Shown: positions 1 to 7,829 of the stretch, in pieces
How the letters are laid out: the number at the start of each line of letters is the position of its first letter
Numbering within the stretch: the first letter of the stretch is position 1
DNA from: Verrucomicrobiota bacterium
Lineage (GTDB): Bacteria > Verrucomicrobiota > Verrucomicrobiia > Methylacidiphilales > Verrucolacustridaceae
DNA length: 11,177 nt
Reading direction: 5' to 3'
NCBI GenBank assembly: GCA_010025475.1
Contig: RGTE01000028.1
Location: 1-11,177 of the forward strand
Position numbers and translations under genes: made by a program
Notes under the pieces: model-generated
The model's input: the letters and a program-made list of their open reading frames with translations, nothing else
Database searches by the model: none
What the model was told of the DNA's origin: nothing

Positions 1-27
1 GTTATTATCGGGATATCTTGGGTGAAT

Positions 28-1539
28 TCAAACGGAGCGGCTAGGGAGCCCGCGGGACAGCGCCATCAACCATGATGGCCCCAGCCACAAGACCCAAATG
101 CCCAAGGCCAACAAAGAAGACAGAAGCACTCCCAGCCCAAAAGAGGGCAGATCATGGGGGGGGATCAGAATTTGGCAGACTTGGGCGGCTACCCATAAAA
201 GCGCTATCGAGAGGGTGCCACGCATAAGCAATCCTCTTATGCCATGGGGCAAAGAGGAGCCGTCCCAAAGATTTTGGAATAGAATTATTCCGCGTGGAAA
301 TGAAGAGGTCAGCGATGCCAGCAAAGCAGCCCCGGCCATTTCAACCAGCCCGAGTCTGCCAAAAAGCCCGAAAGCCACGGCAAAGACAACCACCTCCTGC
401 AGAAAACCTGATGCCAGGGGTTTGGTCCTAAAGAGGGATACGGCAGCTTCCGCCGACCAGACATTCCAGATCTGGATCCAAAGTATACAAGCGATCAAAA
501 GAGGAAGATAGGAAGGAGCGACACATTTTCCGGAGGTCCAAAGAAAAACGAAAGCGGGGTCCCAGGCAGCGAACATCGACAAAAGCACCAGCCCAAGGGA
601 AAGAGATAAGGTCGAAAGCCGGGTGAAGGCCTGGTTCATGCGCGCCCTTTCTCCTTTGGCGATCAGGTCATAAAAAGCCGGTGCCGCCGAGATCTGGATT
701 TGGGCCAACAGGTCCCGCAGGCAGGTTCCCGCTCGGGCCACAATGGACCAGATGGCGGACGATTCAGGGCCCAGAAAACGCCCGGCCAGTACCAAGGGAG
801 CAGATTCCAAAAGAAACCGGGTGGAGTTCATTTGAAACACCGCCAAGCCGAATCGGGACAAGGCCTTTAGCCCGGCTGCTCCCGGTCGCGCCAAAACAAG
901 GCGGTGAGGCAAATCCCTGCGCAGCCCCACCAAAATCAGGGGGCCAGCCGCCTGAATCAACCACTCGGCAAAAAATCCCCATAAAAAGGCGGCGGGGCCG
1001 ACCCCCCTCTGCAACGCCAGGGTTAAAACACCCAGATTGGCAAGAACACCGAGCGAGGTGAGAAGGTTCAAAAGATGTTGCAGCTGGTTAACACGAAGCA
1101 GATTGGGAAAAATTCGAAGGCTAAAACGGATGCCGTTCAGAATAAAAATCCAAAAAATAAAGCCAGCGAGTTGTTTTTGGTTTTGCGGGTCCGTGACCAG
1201 CAGGCGGGCCAGCACGCCGGATCCCAACCAGCCCGCGCCGGCGATGAGGAGGCCTTGGGTCGTTTGCACCAACCATGCGGCTGATATGGTTTTGCGATAT
1301 TCCTCCGGGTCCAACTTGGCCTGGGAAATCAAGCGCAAGGATGCCCCGCTGATGCCCAGGTCTACCAACTCCACATAGCGGCAGGCCTGAAGCCCGAGGA
1401 ACCAAAGGCCCAATACCCCCAAAGAGGCGTGGGCCAAGGAAAGCGGAACCAGCAGGAAGCTGTAACCCACGGCACAAAGAAGGGAGAGGTATCCCGAGGC
1501 CAGAGCTAGGGTAAAACGCTGATGTCGGAGCCCGCGCAT
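28..1539 (-). CDS. Wzx-type polysaccharide flippase (MOP superfamily)
   Basis: A 503-residue, very hydrophobic protein with roughly a dozen membrane segments along its whole length. Short basic or polar loops separate them (for example around residues 70-90 and 205-230). The length and pattern fit the polysaccharide transporter branch of the MOP exporter superfamily, which moves undecaprenyl-diphosphate-linked oligosaccharide units across the inner membrane. I see no single diagnostic motif, so the call rests on hydropathy pattern, length and context. It is the last gene of a three-gene minus-strand run, 12 nt after the pyruvyl transferase stop. The ATG at 1539 has no clear Shine-Dalgarno sequence, so translation may be coupled to the gene before it. 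An uninterrupted run of eight C (coding sense; 156-163 on the plus strand) lies near the C-terminal end of the gene. An O-antigen ligase or polymerase is less likely, because the long periplasmic loop of those families is missing. Confidence 0.82.
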   Translation of the reverse strand: MRGLRHQRFTLALASGYLSLLCAVGYSFLLVPLSLAHASLGVLGLWFLGLQACRYVELVDLGISGASLRLISQAKLDPEEYRKTISAAWLVQTTQGLLIAGAGWLGSGVLARLLVTDPQNQKQLAGFIFWIFILNGIRFSLRIFPNLLRVNQLQHLLNLLTSLGVLANLGVLTLALQRGVGPAAFLWGFFAEWLIQAAGPLILVGLRRDLPHRLVLARPGAAGLKALSRFGLAVFQMNSTRFLLESAPLVLAGRFLGPESSAIWSIVARAGTCLRDLLAQIQISAAPAFYDLIAKGERARMNQAFTRLSTLSLSLGLVLLSMFAAWDPAFVFLWTSGKCVAPSYLPLLIACILWIQIWNVWSAEAAVSLFRTKPLASGFLQEVVVFAVAFGLFGRLGLVEMAGAALLASLTSSFPRGIILFQNLWDGSSLPHGIRGLLMRGTLSIALLWVAAQVCQILIPPHDLPSFGLGVLLSSLLALGIWVLWLGPSWLMALSRGLPSRSV

Positions 1540-1551
1540 GTTGATGGAAGA

Positions 1552-2640
1552 TTAGTGACCCGCCAAAGCCCGTCGAAGAAATCCCAAGGATTGCTCCACA
1601 TGGGCCCGAACCCTTTCGCGCGTCTTGGCGGATGGCGGAACCAAAGTGGTGGGTCCGGCCAAATCCAGCCGTGATATCAGGTGACCAGCGAGATCATACC
1701 GCTGGGCAAGGTCCGTCAGCCTTGGGCTACGAAAACGATCGGAGGTCACCAAAATAAAAGGCTTTTGAAAATGCAGTGCAAAAATCGCGGCGTGGAAAGA
1801 GTCAGTCACGAGAGCTTGGCAGCCCTGAATCCATCCCAACCATTCCCCGGGGGAAGCATGCCAAATTTTGATTTCCGCCGGAGGGGGCTTGGGGATGCGG
1901 TCGCCTTGACCGTTGACCCAGACGCACGGGTGTGGATGGTCACCCCCGGGGAACCGGTGCAACCAGGCCGCCAAGCCCGCTGGATTCGGTCCCAGATGGT
2001 AAACCAAAGTATATCTGTCGGGTGCTTGGAAGGGTTTTTTGACCCAGGGGGAGGGATCCACCAGCAAGGCAGGGTCCGCCACAACCTGAGGGTTAAGCCC
2101 CAAAACTTGCCGCACAAGACGCGCGGAAAAGTCATCTCGGACAGAGACAAAATCAAACGATCGGATCCAGGAGCCGATCCGGTCGCAATTCCCCTCCGGT
2201 TGTTGATCCGATCCGCAGAAAGCGGCATAGGCGATTTTCCTGCCCGGGAAAGGAGGGTTCCAGGAGGGAAAATATTTGGGTTCACGGGAAAAGTGCCAAA
2301 CCTGGTCGCTTCCTGTAAGGATCAGATCCAAGTCGCGCGTGGCCTCCGACAAGGCGGCGGGGTCCGGTAAAAACCGAGTCAGTCGCAGGGATTCCGCGCG
2401 AAAGCGGGTGAACTCGGCGTGATATTTTCCCCCGTGGATCAGGCCGCGCACACGCTCGACGGGCCTGGTAAACCCTCCCCGTGGATCCCGCCATCGACTC
2501 CAGGCCGGGCTTCGGTGGGAATCATGATTCAGGAGCACGACATCATGACCCCAGGAGGCCAGAAGGGACTGCAGGCCGAAGGCCTGCAAAACCGCTCCAA
2601 AGTTATCGGAATGATGGAACGTCAGGATTCCGACTTTCAT
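1552..2640 (-). CDS. Polysaccharide pyruvyl transferase family protein
   Basis: A 362-residue soluble protein of the CsaB/WcaK-like polysaccharide pyruvyl transferase family. These enzymes transfer a pyruvyl group from phosphoenolpyruvate to a sugar, adding a negatively charged ketal to surface glycans. Visible family motifs are the N-terminal ILTFHHSDNFGAVLQA (residues 5-20), TGSDQVW (109-115), VSVRDD (165-170), VADPALLV (187-194) and the C-terminal TDSFHAAIFAL (279-289), where the basic and acidic residues of the donor site are expected. Length is normal for the family and the reading frame looks intact. The ATG at 2640 follows the GT4 stop by 3 nt. An AGGA about 10 nt upstream, inside the end of the GT4 gene, can serve as ribosome binding site, so the genes are probably co-transcribed and coupled. 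The acceptor sugar cannot be read from the sequence. Some members of this family are annotated only as glycan-modifying enzymes without proven pyruvylation. Confidence 0.9.
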   Translation of the reverse strand: MKVGILTFHHSDNFGAVLQAFGLQSLLASWGHDVVLLNHDSHRSPAWSRWRDPRGGFTRPVERVRGLIHGGKYHAEFTRFRAESLRLTRFLPDPAALSEATRDLDLILTGSDQVWHFSREPKYFPSWNPPFPGRKIAYAAFCGSDQQPEGNCDRIGSWIRSFDFVSVRDDFSARLVRQVLGLNPQVVADPALLVDPSPWVKKPFQAPDRYTLVYHLGPNPAGLAAWLHRFPGGDHPHPCVWVNGQGDRIPKPPPAEIKIWHASPGEWLGWIQGCQALVTDSFHAAIFALHFQKPFILVTSDRFRSPRLTDLAQRYDLAGHLISRLDLAGPTTLVPPSAKTRERVRAHVEQSLGFLRRALAGH

Positions 2641-2643
2641 TTC

Positions 2644-3816
2644 CTAAAATTCCTGAATCTCTCTCCAAACGGCCAAAACAGACCCGGCCACGTGAGGATA
2701 GGAGAATTGAGAAACGGCCTTGGCGGCGATGGCCTGTGGATTCCGCCGTGACTGGTGCCACTGGTCCGCTTCCTGATCCAAGGCCCGGGCCAACGCCCGT
2801 GCCTTTCTGGGAGCCGGAGGAAAACCCGCGAAAAAGGACGCAAAATATTCAGCACTGGCCACTTCGCGGGGGCCGATCACCGAACACCCGCAACAAAGGG
2901 CCTCGGCCCCCGCCAACAGGAAACTTTCGTACCGGGAAGAAAAAAAGAGGATTTGGGCTGACTGGAGATGCCGGGCGATCTCCTTGGCCGGCACATGGCC
3001 CGAGAGGGCCAGCCGCGGATGGGGGGAGGAGGAGGGAGCCCCCGACCCGAATACCACCGCCCGAAACTCCGGATGACGGTCCAAAAAGATCTGCAGAGTG
3101 GCCTGAAGGAGGGGCCAATCTTTCTGGAGTGCCTGCCAGCGTCCCACGGAGACCAGCACAGGTTGCTTGGGCGGGGCAGGCTGGGGATAACGAAAAATTT
3201 CTGTATCGATGGGGTGGGGAACTTGCCGGAATTTTTCCGGCGGAACCCCCAAAGTTTTTGCCAATCCCTGCAAACGAAGCGTGGCAACGGGTGTTTCTGC
3301 CAAAAAGAAGGGCAGGAGCTGCAAGGATTGGCGAAGGCGTTTTTGCATCCACGGGGCGGCCAGCTCCGCAGCCAGGCACTTTCCCGTAGCAGCCAAAGCG
3401 CCGAAAATTCTTCTCCCGGGCGTTGCCCGATCCCATGCGGCAACCAGCTCGTTCCAAAAAAACTTTCGGTGACCGCAGGAGGGCAACCGGATCCCGTCGC
3501 TATCGCAACGTTCTACGACCCGCGGGGTGGCAGAAAGCGCTGCGGCCCGGATGGGGTCATATTTGGGCATGGTCCAAAGGCCCAGCAGCACGGCATCCGG
3601 TTTTTGACGCTGCCACCAGTCGGGAGACCGTGCTTCTTCCGGGGCAATCAAAAGCACCGGGCGGCCTTCGGGATCCTGCGAGTGACTGGTGCGCCAGCAG
3701 ACGAGCCATGCTTCATGTCCCAGCTCACGGAAACCCCGGACCGTGAGTGCCAAGTCCCGGCTCCACCATCCCGTGCCGTCTCCATACGGCAGGGGGGTAA
3801 AGCAGAGAATTTTCAC
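2644..3816 (-). CDS. GT4-family (GT-B fold) glycosyltransferase
   Basis: A 390-residue cytoplasmic glycosyltransferase of the retaining GT4 type. The N-terminal domain begins MKILCFTPLPYGDGTGWW, the usual first beta strand and glycine-rich loop. The C-terminal nucleotide-sugar domain starts near residue 219 with VLVSVGRW. The EX7E signature of the family is intact, with glutamates at 297 and 305 within YESFLLAGAEALCCG. The phrase HPIDTEIFRY (201-210) is the typical linker before the second domain. It would add a sugar from a nucleotide donor to the growing lipid-linked oligosaccharide; donor and acceptor are unknown. It is the first gene of the minus-strand run and is divergent from the gene at 3864. 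Translation appears to start at a GTG (3814-3816); I see no good Shine-Dalgarno sequence before it, but the start fits the family N-terminus. Confidence 0.9.
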   Translation of the reverse strand: MKILCFTPLPYGDGTGWWSRDLALTVRGFRELGHEAWLVCWRTSHSQDPEGRPVLLIAPEEARSPDWWQRQKPDAVLLGLWTMPKYDPIRAAALSATPRVVERCDSDGIRLPSCGHRKFFWNELVAAWDRATPGRRIFGALAATGKCLAAELAAPWMQKRLRQSLQLLPFFLAETPVATLRLQGLAKTLGVPPEKFRQVPHPIDTEIFRYPQPAPPKQPVLVSVGRWQALQKDWPLLQATLQIFLDRHPEFRAVVFGSGAPSSSPHPRLALSGHVPAKEIARHLQSAQILFFSSRYESFLLAGAEALCCGCSVIGPREVASAEYFASFFAGFPPAPRKARALARALDQEADQWHQSRRNPQAIAAKAVSQFSYPHVAGSVLAVWREIQEF

Positions 3817-3827
3817 GAGTTCGCGTT

Positions 3828-3836
3828 TGCTATGAT
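3828..3836 (+). promoter_or_regulatory. Candidate extended -10 promoter element
   Basis: TGCTATGAT, that is TG-n-TATGAT, matches an extended -10 element (five of six bases of TATAAT plus the upstream TG). It lies in the short gap between two divergent genes and 27 nt before the GTG at 3864. No good -35 is seen at the normal distance; the best is TTTTCA at 3810-3815 with a 15-nt spacer. If real, transcription would start near 3843 and give a leader of about 20 nt for the membrane glycosyltransferase. This rests on motif match and position only. Confidence 0.3.
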
Positions 3837-3863
3837 GGGTTCAGGCTGGTGGAGTGTCGAGGC

Positions 3864-5345
3864 GTGAAGGGGTCCATCCTGATTTGGCTGGCACTGGGCA
3901 TGGGTTTGCGACTGCTTTTGCTTTTTCAGCCCCCCGTGGAGGACAATTCCTGGATCCGGCAAACCCAGACGGCCGATGCGATTCAAAGCTGGGTGACTGC
4001 CGGCCATCCCTCCTGGGATGCGGGGGTCAGCTGGCGGGGCAATACCGGCGCGCGATTGGCGCTGGAGTTTCCTCTCTATAACTTTCTCGTTTATGGGGGG
4101 GTGGGGGCGGGCCTGGATGTTTCCGGCAGGTTGGTTTCGGCCCTGCTCTGGGGAGCGGGCTTTCTTTTGCTTCAGGGGATCTGGCGGCGGTGGCTGGATG
4201 AAAGGGAGACTTTCTGGGCGAACATGCTTTTTGTTTTCAGCCCGGTTTCCATCGCTTTTGGCCAGGCGATCATGCCGGAAATGTTGGTGCAGTTCCTGGG
4301 GCTCGCCCTGGTAATCCTGCTTTTTCAGTACGAAAGAAATCCGTCACGGATTTACTGGTGGAGCCTCGTTGCGATGGGTGCTTTGGGTGCCTTGATCAAG
4401 CTCCCGGGGTTCAGCCACTACTATGTGATGTTGGGCCTGATCCTTTTTTTCCGCGATCGCTGGAAAGTCTTCGCCCAAGCGCGGCTCTGGATTGGGGGGA
4501 TTTTTACCCTTGCCGTTCTTTGGTGGTGGAGCCGATACACCCAATCCGTCAACTCGATGTTTTTTTCCGAGTGGACCGCAACAGCCAACTTGCAGGGTTT
4601 TCTGGGGAGGTGGGAGGATCGTTTTCAGCCGGTTTACTGGATTCGGTTGTTTTTCTATCTTTTCGTTTTGGTGGGAACTCCGGCGGCCTGGCTTACGGTG
4701 ATTCTTGGCGGAACTAGCGCTTTAAAAAATTGGCTGAAGCTGCCCCTGCTGGCGCCCTGGCTGGCCGGACTGGGGGTGATGGTACTGGTTTGGGGGCCGC
4801 GCACCTGCATGGGTCACGCTTACTACTGCCTGCCGTTCCTGGTTCCGGTGTGTGGGCTTTTCGGAAAAGCCGCTTCCCTCATTTCCGGGCGGGGGAAATG
4901 CGCGTGGCTGGGGCTGGGAATTTTGGCCGGGTGTCTGCCCATGACAGCCTACCTCCTTCGGCCGGATCTCACTCTGCGCTCCACCACGGAATGGATGAGG
5001 GAAAATATCCCGGCGGAGGAGCTGGTGATCCTCAAAGCCAATCACAGCGTCTATACAAGGGAGTATCCCCAGCTACCCGGGTTCAGTTATCTCAGCGGGC
5101 GCCGGGTCTGGGTCTGGACGCGGTTTTTGGACTCGGAAGAAAAAAAGAGGGCCCTGGAAACCAGCCGGTGGATCGTAGAAACCCTTCCGCCGGATCGGGA
5201 GCCGGGATGGGAAAAAATCCGCAAAGCCATCAAGGGCCACCAGCGACCCATGGAAGACATCTCCGGTCTAATCCAGGAAACGGGCGCGATTTTGGTCCAC
5301 CAAACCCCCGCGCTTCGCGCATTTCGGATTCCGCTTAAACCATAA
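3864..5345 (+). CDS. GT39-like (PMT/ArnT-type) membrane glycosyltransferase
   Basis: A 493-residue integral membrane protein with an N-terminal membrane segment (residues 4-21), then a polar loop containing VEDNSWIRQTQTADAI (25-40), and then many further membrane segments up to about residue 370. The last 120 residues are soluble. An acidic residue in the first external loop followed by an R-Q-x-x-T-A pattern is the hallmark of GT-C fold enzymes of the GT39/GT83 type, which take sugar from a polyprenyl phosphate on the outer face of the membrane. LALEFPLYNFL (65-75) is also typical of bacterial members. GTG at 3864 is preferred over the in-frame GTG at 3849 because a GGAG at 3851-3854 lies 9 nt before it. 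A polyprenyl-phosphate sugar for this enzyme could come from the GT2 gene at 6385-7128. A seven-G run occurs at 4095-4101. Substrate is unknown. Confidence 0.8.
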   Translation: MKGSILIWLALGMGLRLLLLFQPPVEDNSWIRQTQTADAIQSWVTAGHPSWDAGVSWRGNTGARLALEFPLYNFLVYGGVGAGLDVSGRLVSALLWGAGFLLLQGIWRRWLDERETFWANMLFVFSPVSIAFGQAIMPEMLVQFLGLALVILLFQYERNPSRIYWWSLVAMGALGALIKLPGFSHYYVMLGLILFFRDRWKVFAQARLWIGGIFTLAVLWWWSRYTQSVNSMFFSEWTATANLQGFLGRWEDRFQPVYWIRLFFYLFVLVGTPAAWLTVILGGTSALKNWLKLPLLAPWLAGLGVMVLVWGPRTCMGHAYYCLPFLVPVCGLFGKAASLISGRGKCAWLGLGILAGCLPMTAYLLRPDLTLRSTTEWMRENIPAEELVILKANHSVYTREYPQLPGFSYLSGRRVWVWTRFLDSEEKKRALETSRWIVETLPPDREPGWEKIRKAIKGHQRPMEDISGLIQETGAILVHQTPALRAFRIPLKP

Positions 5346-5347
5346 AG

Positions 5348-5392
5348 AAAAATTTAGGGAGGGGCTCAGCTCCCCATAAAATCTTAGGGAGG
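5348..5392 (+). repeat. Direct repeat with possible weak hairpin in spacer
   Basis: Just after the GT39-like stop, a 15-nt element ending in TTAGGGAGG at 5348-5362 recurs at 5378-5392 with 13 of 15 matches and an exact 30-nt offset. Between them GGGAG (5357-5361) can pair with CTCCC (5370-5374) around an 8-nt loop. No run of T follows, so an intrinsic terminator is not supported. The rest of the spacer up to 5476 is purine-rich and has no recognisable gene or site. The role of the repeat is unknown. Confidence 0.3.
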
Positions 5393-5476
5393 TCGGGGGA
5401 AGGGGGGAACTACAAGCCCGGGCAGGGACCAGAAAATCCATATCCCGCCATTGCAGGACGGGGTAAAAATACCACC

Positions 5477-6352
5477 TTGCAGACCCTAGGCTCAAACCCC
5501 TCAAGCCTCGCCGTGATTCCTGGGCTTCTGGCCGGGCAGAAGAACTTGCGCGCCGCCCTGTTTGCGCTTCTGGTTTATCTCAAACGTTTGACTTTTGCTC
5601 TGCTGGCCCCACGAAGGTTTTTGTTTCTTGTCCCCCCGATTTTTCGGCTTCAGATCCTCTATGATCGGGTCCGAAGAAGACTGATAAAGTGCCGGATCCG
5701 CGACTTCGTCGACTTCTCAGTACTCGAGCAGATTTACTGGGCAGAGGATTATGATCTCCAGCGTTTGGCCCGCTGGCCAGACATCAAAAAACACTACCAG
5801 GAAATTCGGAGCCTTGGCAAAACCCCTTGGATTCTTGATTGCGGGGGGAATATTGGGCTCGCAGCCCGATATTTTTCCGAGACCTACGAGCAAGCTGAAA
5901 TTCTTTGCGTCGAGCCTCATCCTGCCAACCTTGCCTTGGCTAGGATAAATAACCCCTCGCCTCGCGTTAGCTTTTTGGAGGCTGCCGTGGGGTGCGATAA
6001 AAGCTTCGCCACTATTCTGGATCCCGGGCGGGGAGGGAACGCCTTTCAAATCGTGGCAACGCCTGAGGGTCAAGTGCCTGTGATTGGAATTCAGGATCTA
6101 TTGAACGAGCATGCCTCGGGCTATCAAGTTCCCTTTGTGATCAAAATTGACATTGAAGGATCGGAGGAGCGCCTCTTTTCCGGCGAGGTGGATTGGATCG
6201 ATCGCTTCCCTGTATTAATTATCGAATTGCACGATTGGATGTTGCCCCGGAGGGGGACTTCAAAAAACCTTTTACAGGCCCTAGCAGCACGGGACCGTGA
6301 CTTCCTGTATTTTGGGGAAAACATTTTCAGCCTGAGCAACCGGCTGCTCTAA
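5477..6352 (+). CDS. FkbM-family SAM-dependent methyltransferase
   Basis: A 291-residue protein (from the earliest start) with the FkbM methyltransferase core in its second half. Motif I is DCGGNIGLAARYF (121-133), the acidic SAM-binding end of strand 2 is VEPHPANL (145-152), and the later conserved strands are KIDIEGSE (223-230) and IELHDWMLP (249-257). FkbM-type enzymes usually O-methylate sugars in glycans or polyketides. The N-terminal 75 residues are hydrophobic and basic and are not part of the core. The start is uncertain: TTG at 5477 is the first possible start in this frame and has no Shine-Dalgarno sequence; a GTG at 5513 is the next option. By eye the gene is more AT-rich than its neighbours (for example around 6205-6240), which may mean a separate origin. 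Its 3' end converges on the GT2 gene with a 32-nt gap and no clear terminator. Confidence 0.85.
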   Translation: MQTLGSNPSSLAVIPGLLAGQKNLRAALFALLVYLKRLTFALLAPRRFLFLVPPIFRLQILYDRVRRRLIKCRIRDFVDFSVLEQIYWAEDYDLQRLARWPDIKKHYQEIRSLGKTPWILDCGGNIGLAARYFSETYEQAEILCVEPHPANLALARINNPSPRVSFLEAAVGCDKSFATILDPGRGGNAFQIVATPEGQVPVIGIQDLLNEHASGYQVPFVIKIDIEGSEERLFSGEVDWIDRFPVLIIELHDWMLPRRGTSKNLLQALAARDRDFLYFGENIFSLSNRLL

Positions 6353-6384
6353 ATGTAAGCTCAAACTTCCGGCGGGACCGCAAA

Positions 6385-7128
6385 CTATCGGCGTTGGTAG
6401 TCCCCGCAGCTGAAATATTTCTCCAGCCAGAGATAGAGCACAATAAAGAGATAGCGGCTGCCCATTTCCCTGATCTTGAGCTTGGCGATGCCGTGGCGGC
6501 GGTTCCTCCAGGTGATGGGAATGACGGCAAAAGAGTAGCCGCGGATGATGGCCTTCAGGGGTAGTTCCACGGTGAGGTTGAAGTGGGGAGAGAGGAACGG
6601 ACGAAGGCCGTCCAGACAGCTTTTCCGATAAGCCTTGAAGGCGTTGGTGGTGTCATTAAGGCCGTGCCGAAAGAGCAACCGGATATACAGATTCGCAAGC
6701 CGATTGATCACATATTTGATCGGCGGGTAGTCGATCGTGCCACCGCCCTTGAGAAAGCGACTGCCGAAAACGCAGTCATAACCCTCCTGTAACTTCTCCC
6801 AATAGCGGGCAACATCGCGGCAGTCATCTGATTCGTCGGCCATCATGATGACGGCGGCATCGCCACTGATGGCATCCAGGCCGCGGATAATGGCCCTGCC
6901 GAAGCCGTGAGGAGCCGGATTCTTCACGGGTCGCAAAGCCTCGTCGGCCCGGGCGCATTCCTGCAAAACTTCCCAGGTTCGGTCGGTGCTTCCGTCGTCC
7001 ACCACGACGATTTCATGGGGGATTTTTTTCAACGACAACTCCAGGTGGAGATGTTCCACCGTGGAGGCGATGCAGCCTTCCTCGTCTCGAGCGGGAATCA
7101 CCACGCTCAACTTCCGGAGCGGTTCCAT
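6385..7128 (-). CDS. GT2 glycosyltransferase, polyprenyl-phosphate sugar synthase type
   Basis: A 247-residue GT2 enzyme resembling dolichyl-phosphate mannose or glucose synthases (DPM1/DPG type). The GT-A core is clear: SVVIPARDEEG (8-18), VVVDDGSTDRTWEVL (41-55) with the nucleotide-binding aspartates, MADESDD (96-102) where the family has its metal-binding acidic motif, FGSRF (121-125) and NDTTNAFKAYR (158-168). There is no C-terminal membrane domain, so it is the short form. It likely loads a sugar from a nucleotide donor onto undecaprenyl phosphate on the cytoplasmic side. That product could feed the GT39-like enzyme at 3864-5345; this pairing is inference. The ATG at 7128 has GAGG 7 nt upstream, inside the last codons of the methyltransferase, and only 1 nt separates the genes, so translation is probably coupled. 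It ends the minus-strand run. Confidence 0.9.
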   Translation of the reverse strand: MEPLRKLSVVIPARDEEGCIASTVEHLHLELSLKKIPHEIVVVDDGSTDRTWEVLQECARADEALRPVKNPAPHGFGRAIIRGLDAISGDAAVIMMADESDDCRDVARYWEKLQEGYDCVFGSRFLKGGGTIDYPPIKYVINRLANLYIRLLFRHGLNDTTNAFKAYRKSCLDGLRPFLSPHFNLTVELPLKAIIRGYSFAVIPITWRNRRHGIAKLKIREMGSRYLFIVLYLWLEKYFSCGDYQRR

Positions 7129-7129
7129 C

Positions 7130-7792
7130 CTATTTCCTCAAAACCACCAAAAATTGCCTGCCGAAGAACCGCCAAAACCAAGGCAACCCAAGATAGATCT
7201 TGAGGGCAAAAAGAGGGGGCTGGAATCCTTGGCTCATGGAATACGGGAGAGTGGCTGCCCGGGAATATTCCGTTTCAAAACCGCAGAGGCGCCCTGCCTC
7301 CGCGAGCGAAAGTTCCGTCAAAGGGAGGTGGTGATCCCAAAAATCCCAATAGGCTCCAGACACCTTTTTGATATTGGGGCGGAGCGCGATCAGGCGCCCC
7401 CCTTTTTTCAGGGCGCGATAGGCCTGCTGGAGGGTTTTTTTGAGCAAATCCTTGTTGGGGAGGTGTTCAAAGAAGTTGCTGGTGAAAACAACATCCAATG
7501 AATCGGGAGGGAGTGGCCATAAATCGGCGCAACTTTGATTGCAAAAGCGCACATGCCTGGCCAGATGTTTCGCAGTTTCAGGGTTTAAATCCATCGCCCA
7601 GTGGGCCTGTGCCCGTACTTGGTTGATAAACTCCCCATGGCCGCAGCCCAGGTCCAAAATGTGGGCTTCCGGCTTCAGCCATTTTGCAAATAAATTCCCG
7701 ATGAGAATTTTCCAGACCCTTATTCTATAAAGCTCGCTTCCGGAAAAACGGGCCGCGTAGATCCGGGCTAAATCTTCCTGCTCCTCGCTCAT
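7130..7792 (-). CDS. Class I SAM-dependent methyltransferase
   Basis: A 220-residue methyltransferase of the Methyltransf_11/UbiE-like fold. Motif I is ILDLGCGHGEF (45-55), followed by MDLNPE (67-72), the post-motif region VVFTSNFFEHLP (101-112), and LKKGGRLIALRPN (128-140), the strand and turn that usually hold motif III. DFWDHHLPLTELSLAEAGRL (150-169) is a pattern seen in methyltransferases of polysaccharide clusters. The substrate is probably a sugar or a glycan end but cannot be read from sequence. The frame stays open for 60 codons upstream, but this part overlaps the end of the epimerase gene and has no family similarity. The ATG at 7792 is preferred because a strong ribosome binding site lies directly before it. 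It sits 37 nt after the epimerase stop and 1 nt before the GT2 start. Confidence 0.88.
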   Translation of the reverse strand: MSEEQEDLARIYAARFSGSELYRIRVWKILIGNLFAKWLKPEAHILDLGCGHGEFINQVRAQAHWAMDLNPETAKHLARHVRFCNQSCADLWPLPPDSLDVVFTSNFFEHLPNKDLLKKTLQQAYRALKKGGRLIALRPNIKKVSGAYWDFWDHHLPLTELSLAEAGRLCGFETEYSRAATLPYSMSQGFQPPLFALKIYLGLPWFWRFFGRQFLVVLRK

Positions 7793-7796
7793 CGAA

Positions 7797-7803
7797 TCCT
7801 CAA
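7797..7803 (-). promoter_or_regulatory. Ribosome binding site fixing the methyltransferase start
   Basis: On the minus strand TTGAGGA lies 4 nt before the ATG at 7792 (GAGG is 5 nt away). This strong Shine-Dalgarno match decides for the 220-residue protein over the longer open frame that starts at 7972. Confidence 0.7.
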
Positions 7804-7829
7804 GATGCTGGCTGGACTGGCGGTGCGCC

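Noticed and set aside
3849..3863. Start of the GT39-like gene at the GTG at 3849
   Set aside because: It has no ribosome binding site, while the GTG at 3864 has GGAG at 9 nt and gives a normal N-terminal membrane segment.
2481..3867. Plus-strand open frames of about 300 codons opposite the GT4 and pyruvyl transferase genes
   Set aside because: They are proline-, glycine- and arginine-rich shadow translations with no motif, opposite genes with intact family signatures.
5357..5374. Intrinsic terminator after the GT39-like gene
   Set aside because: The stem is only five pairs and no T run follows it.
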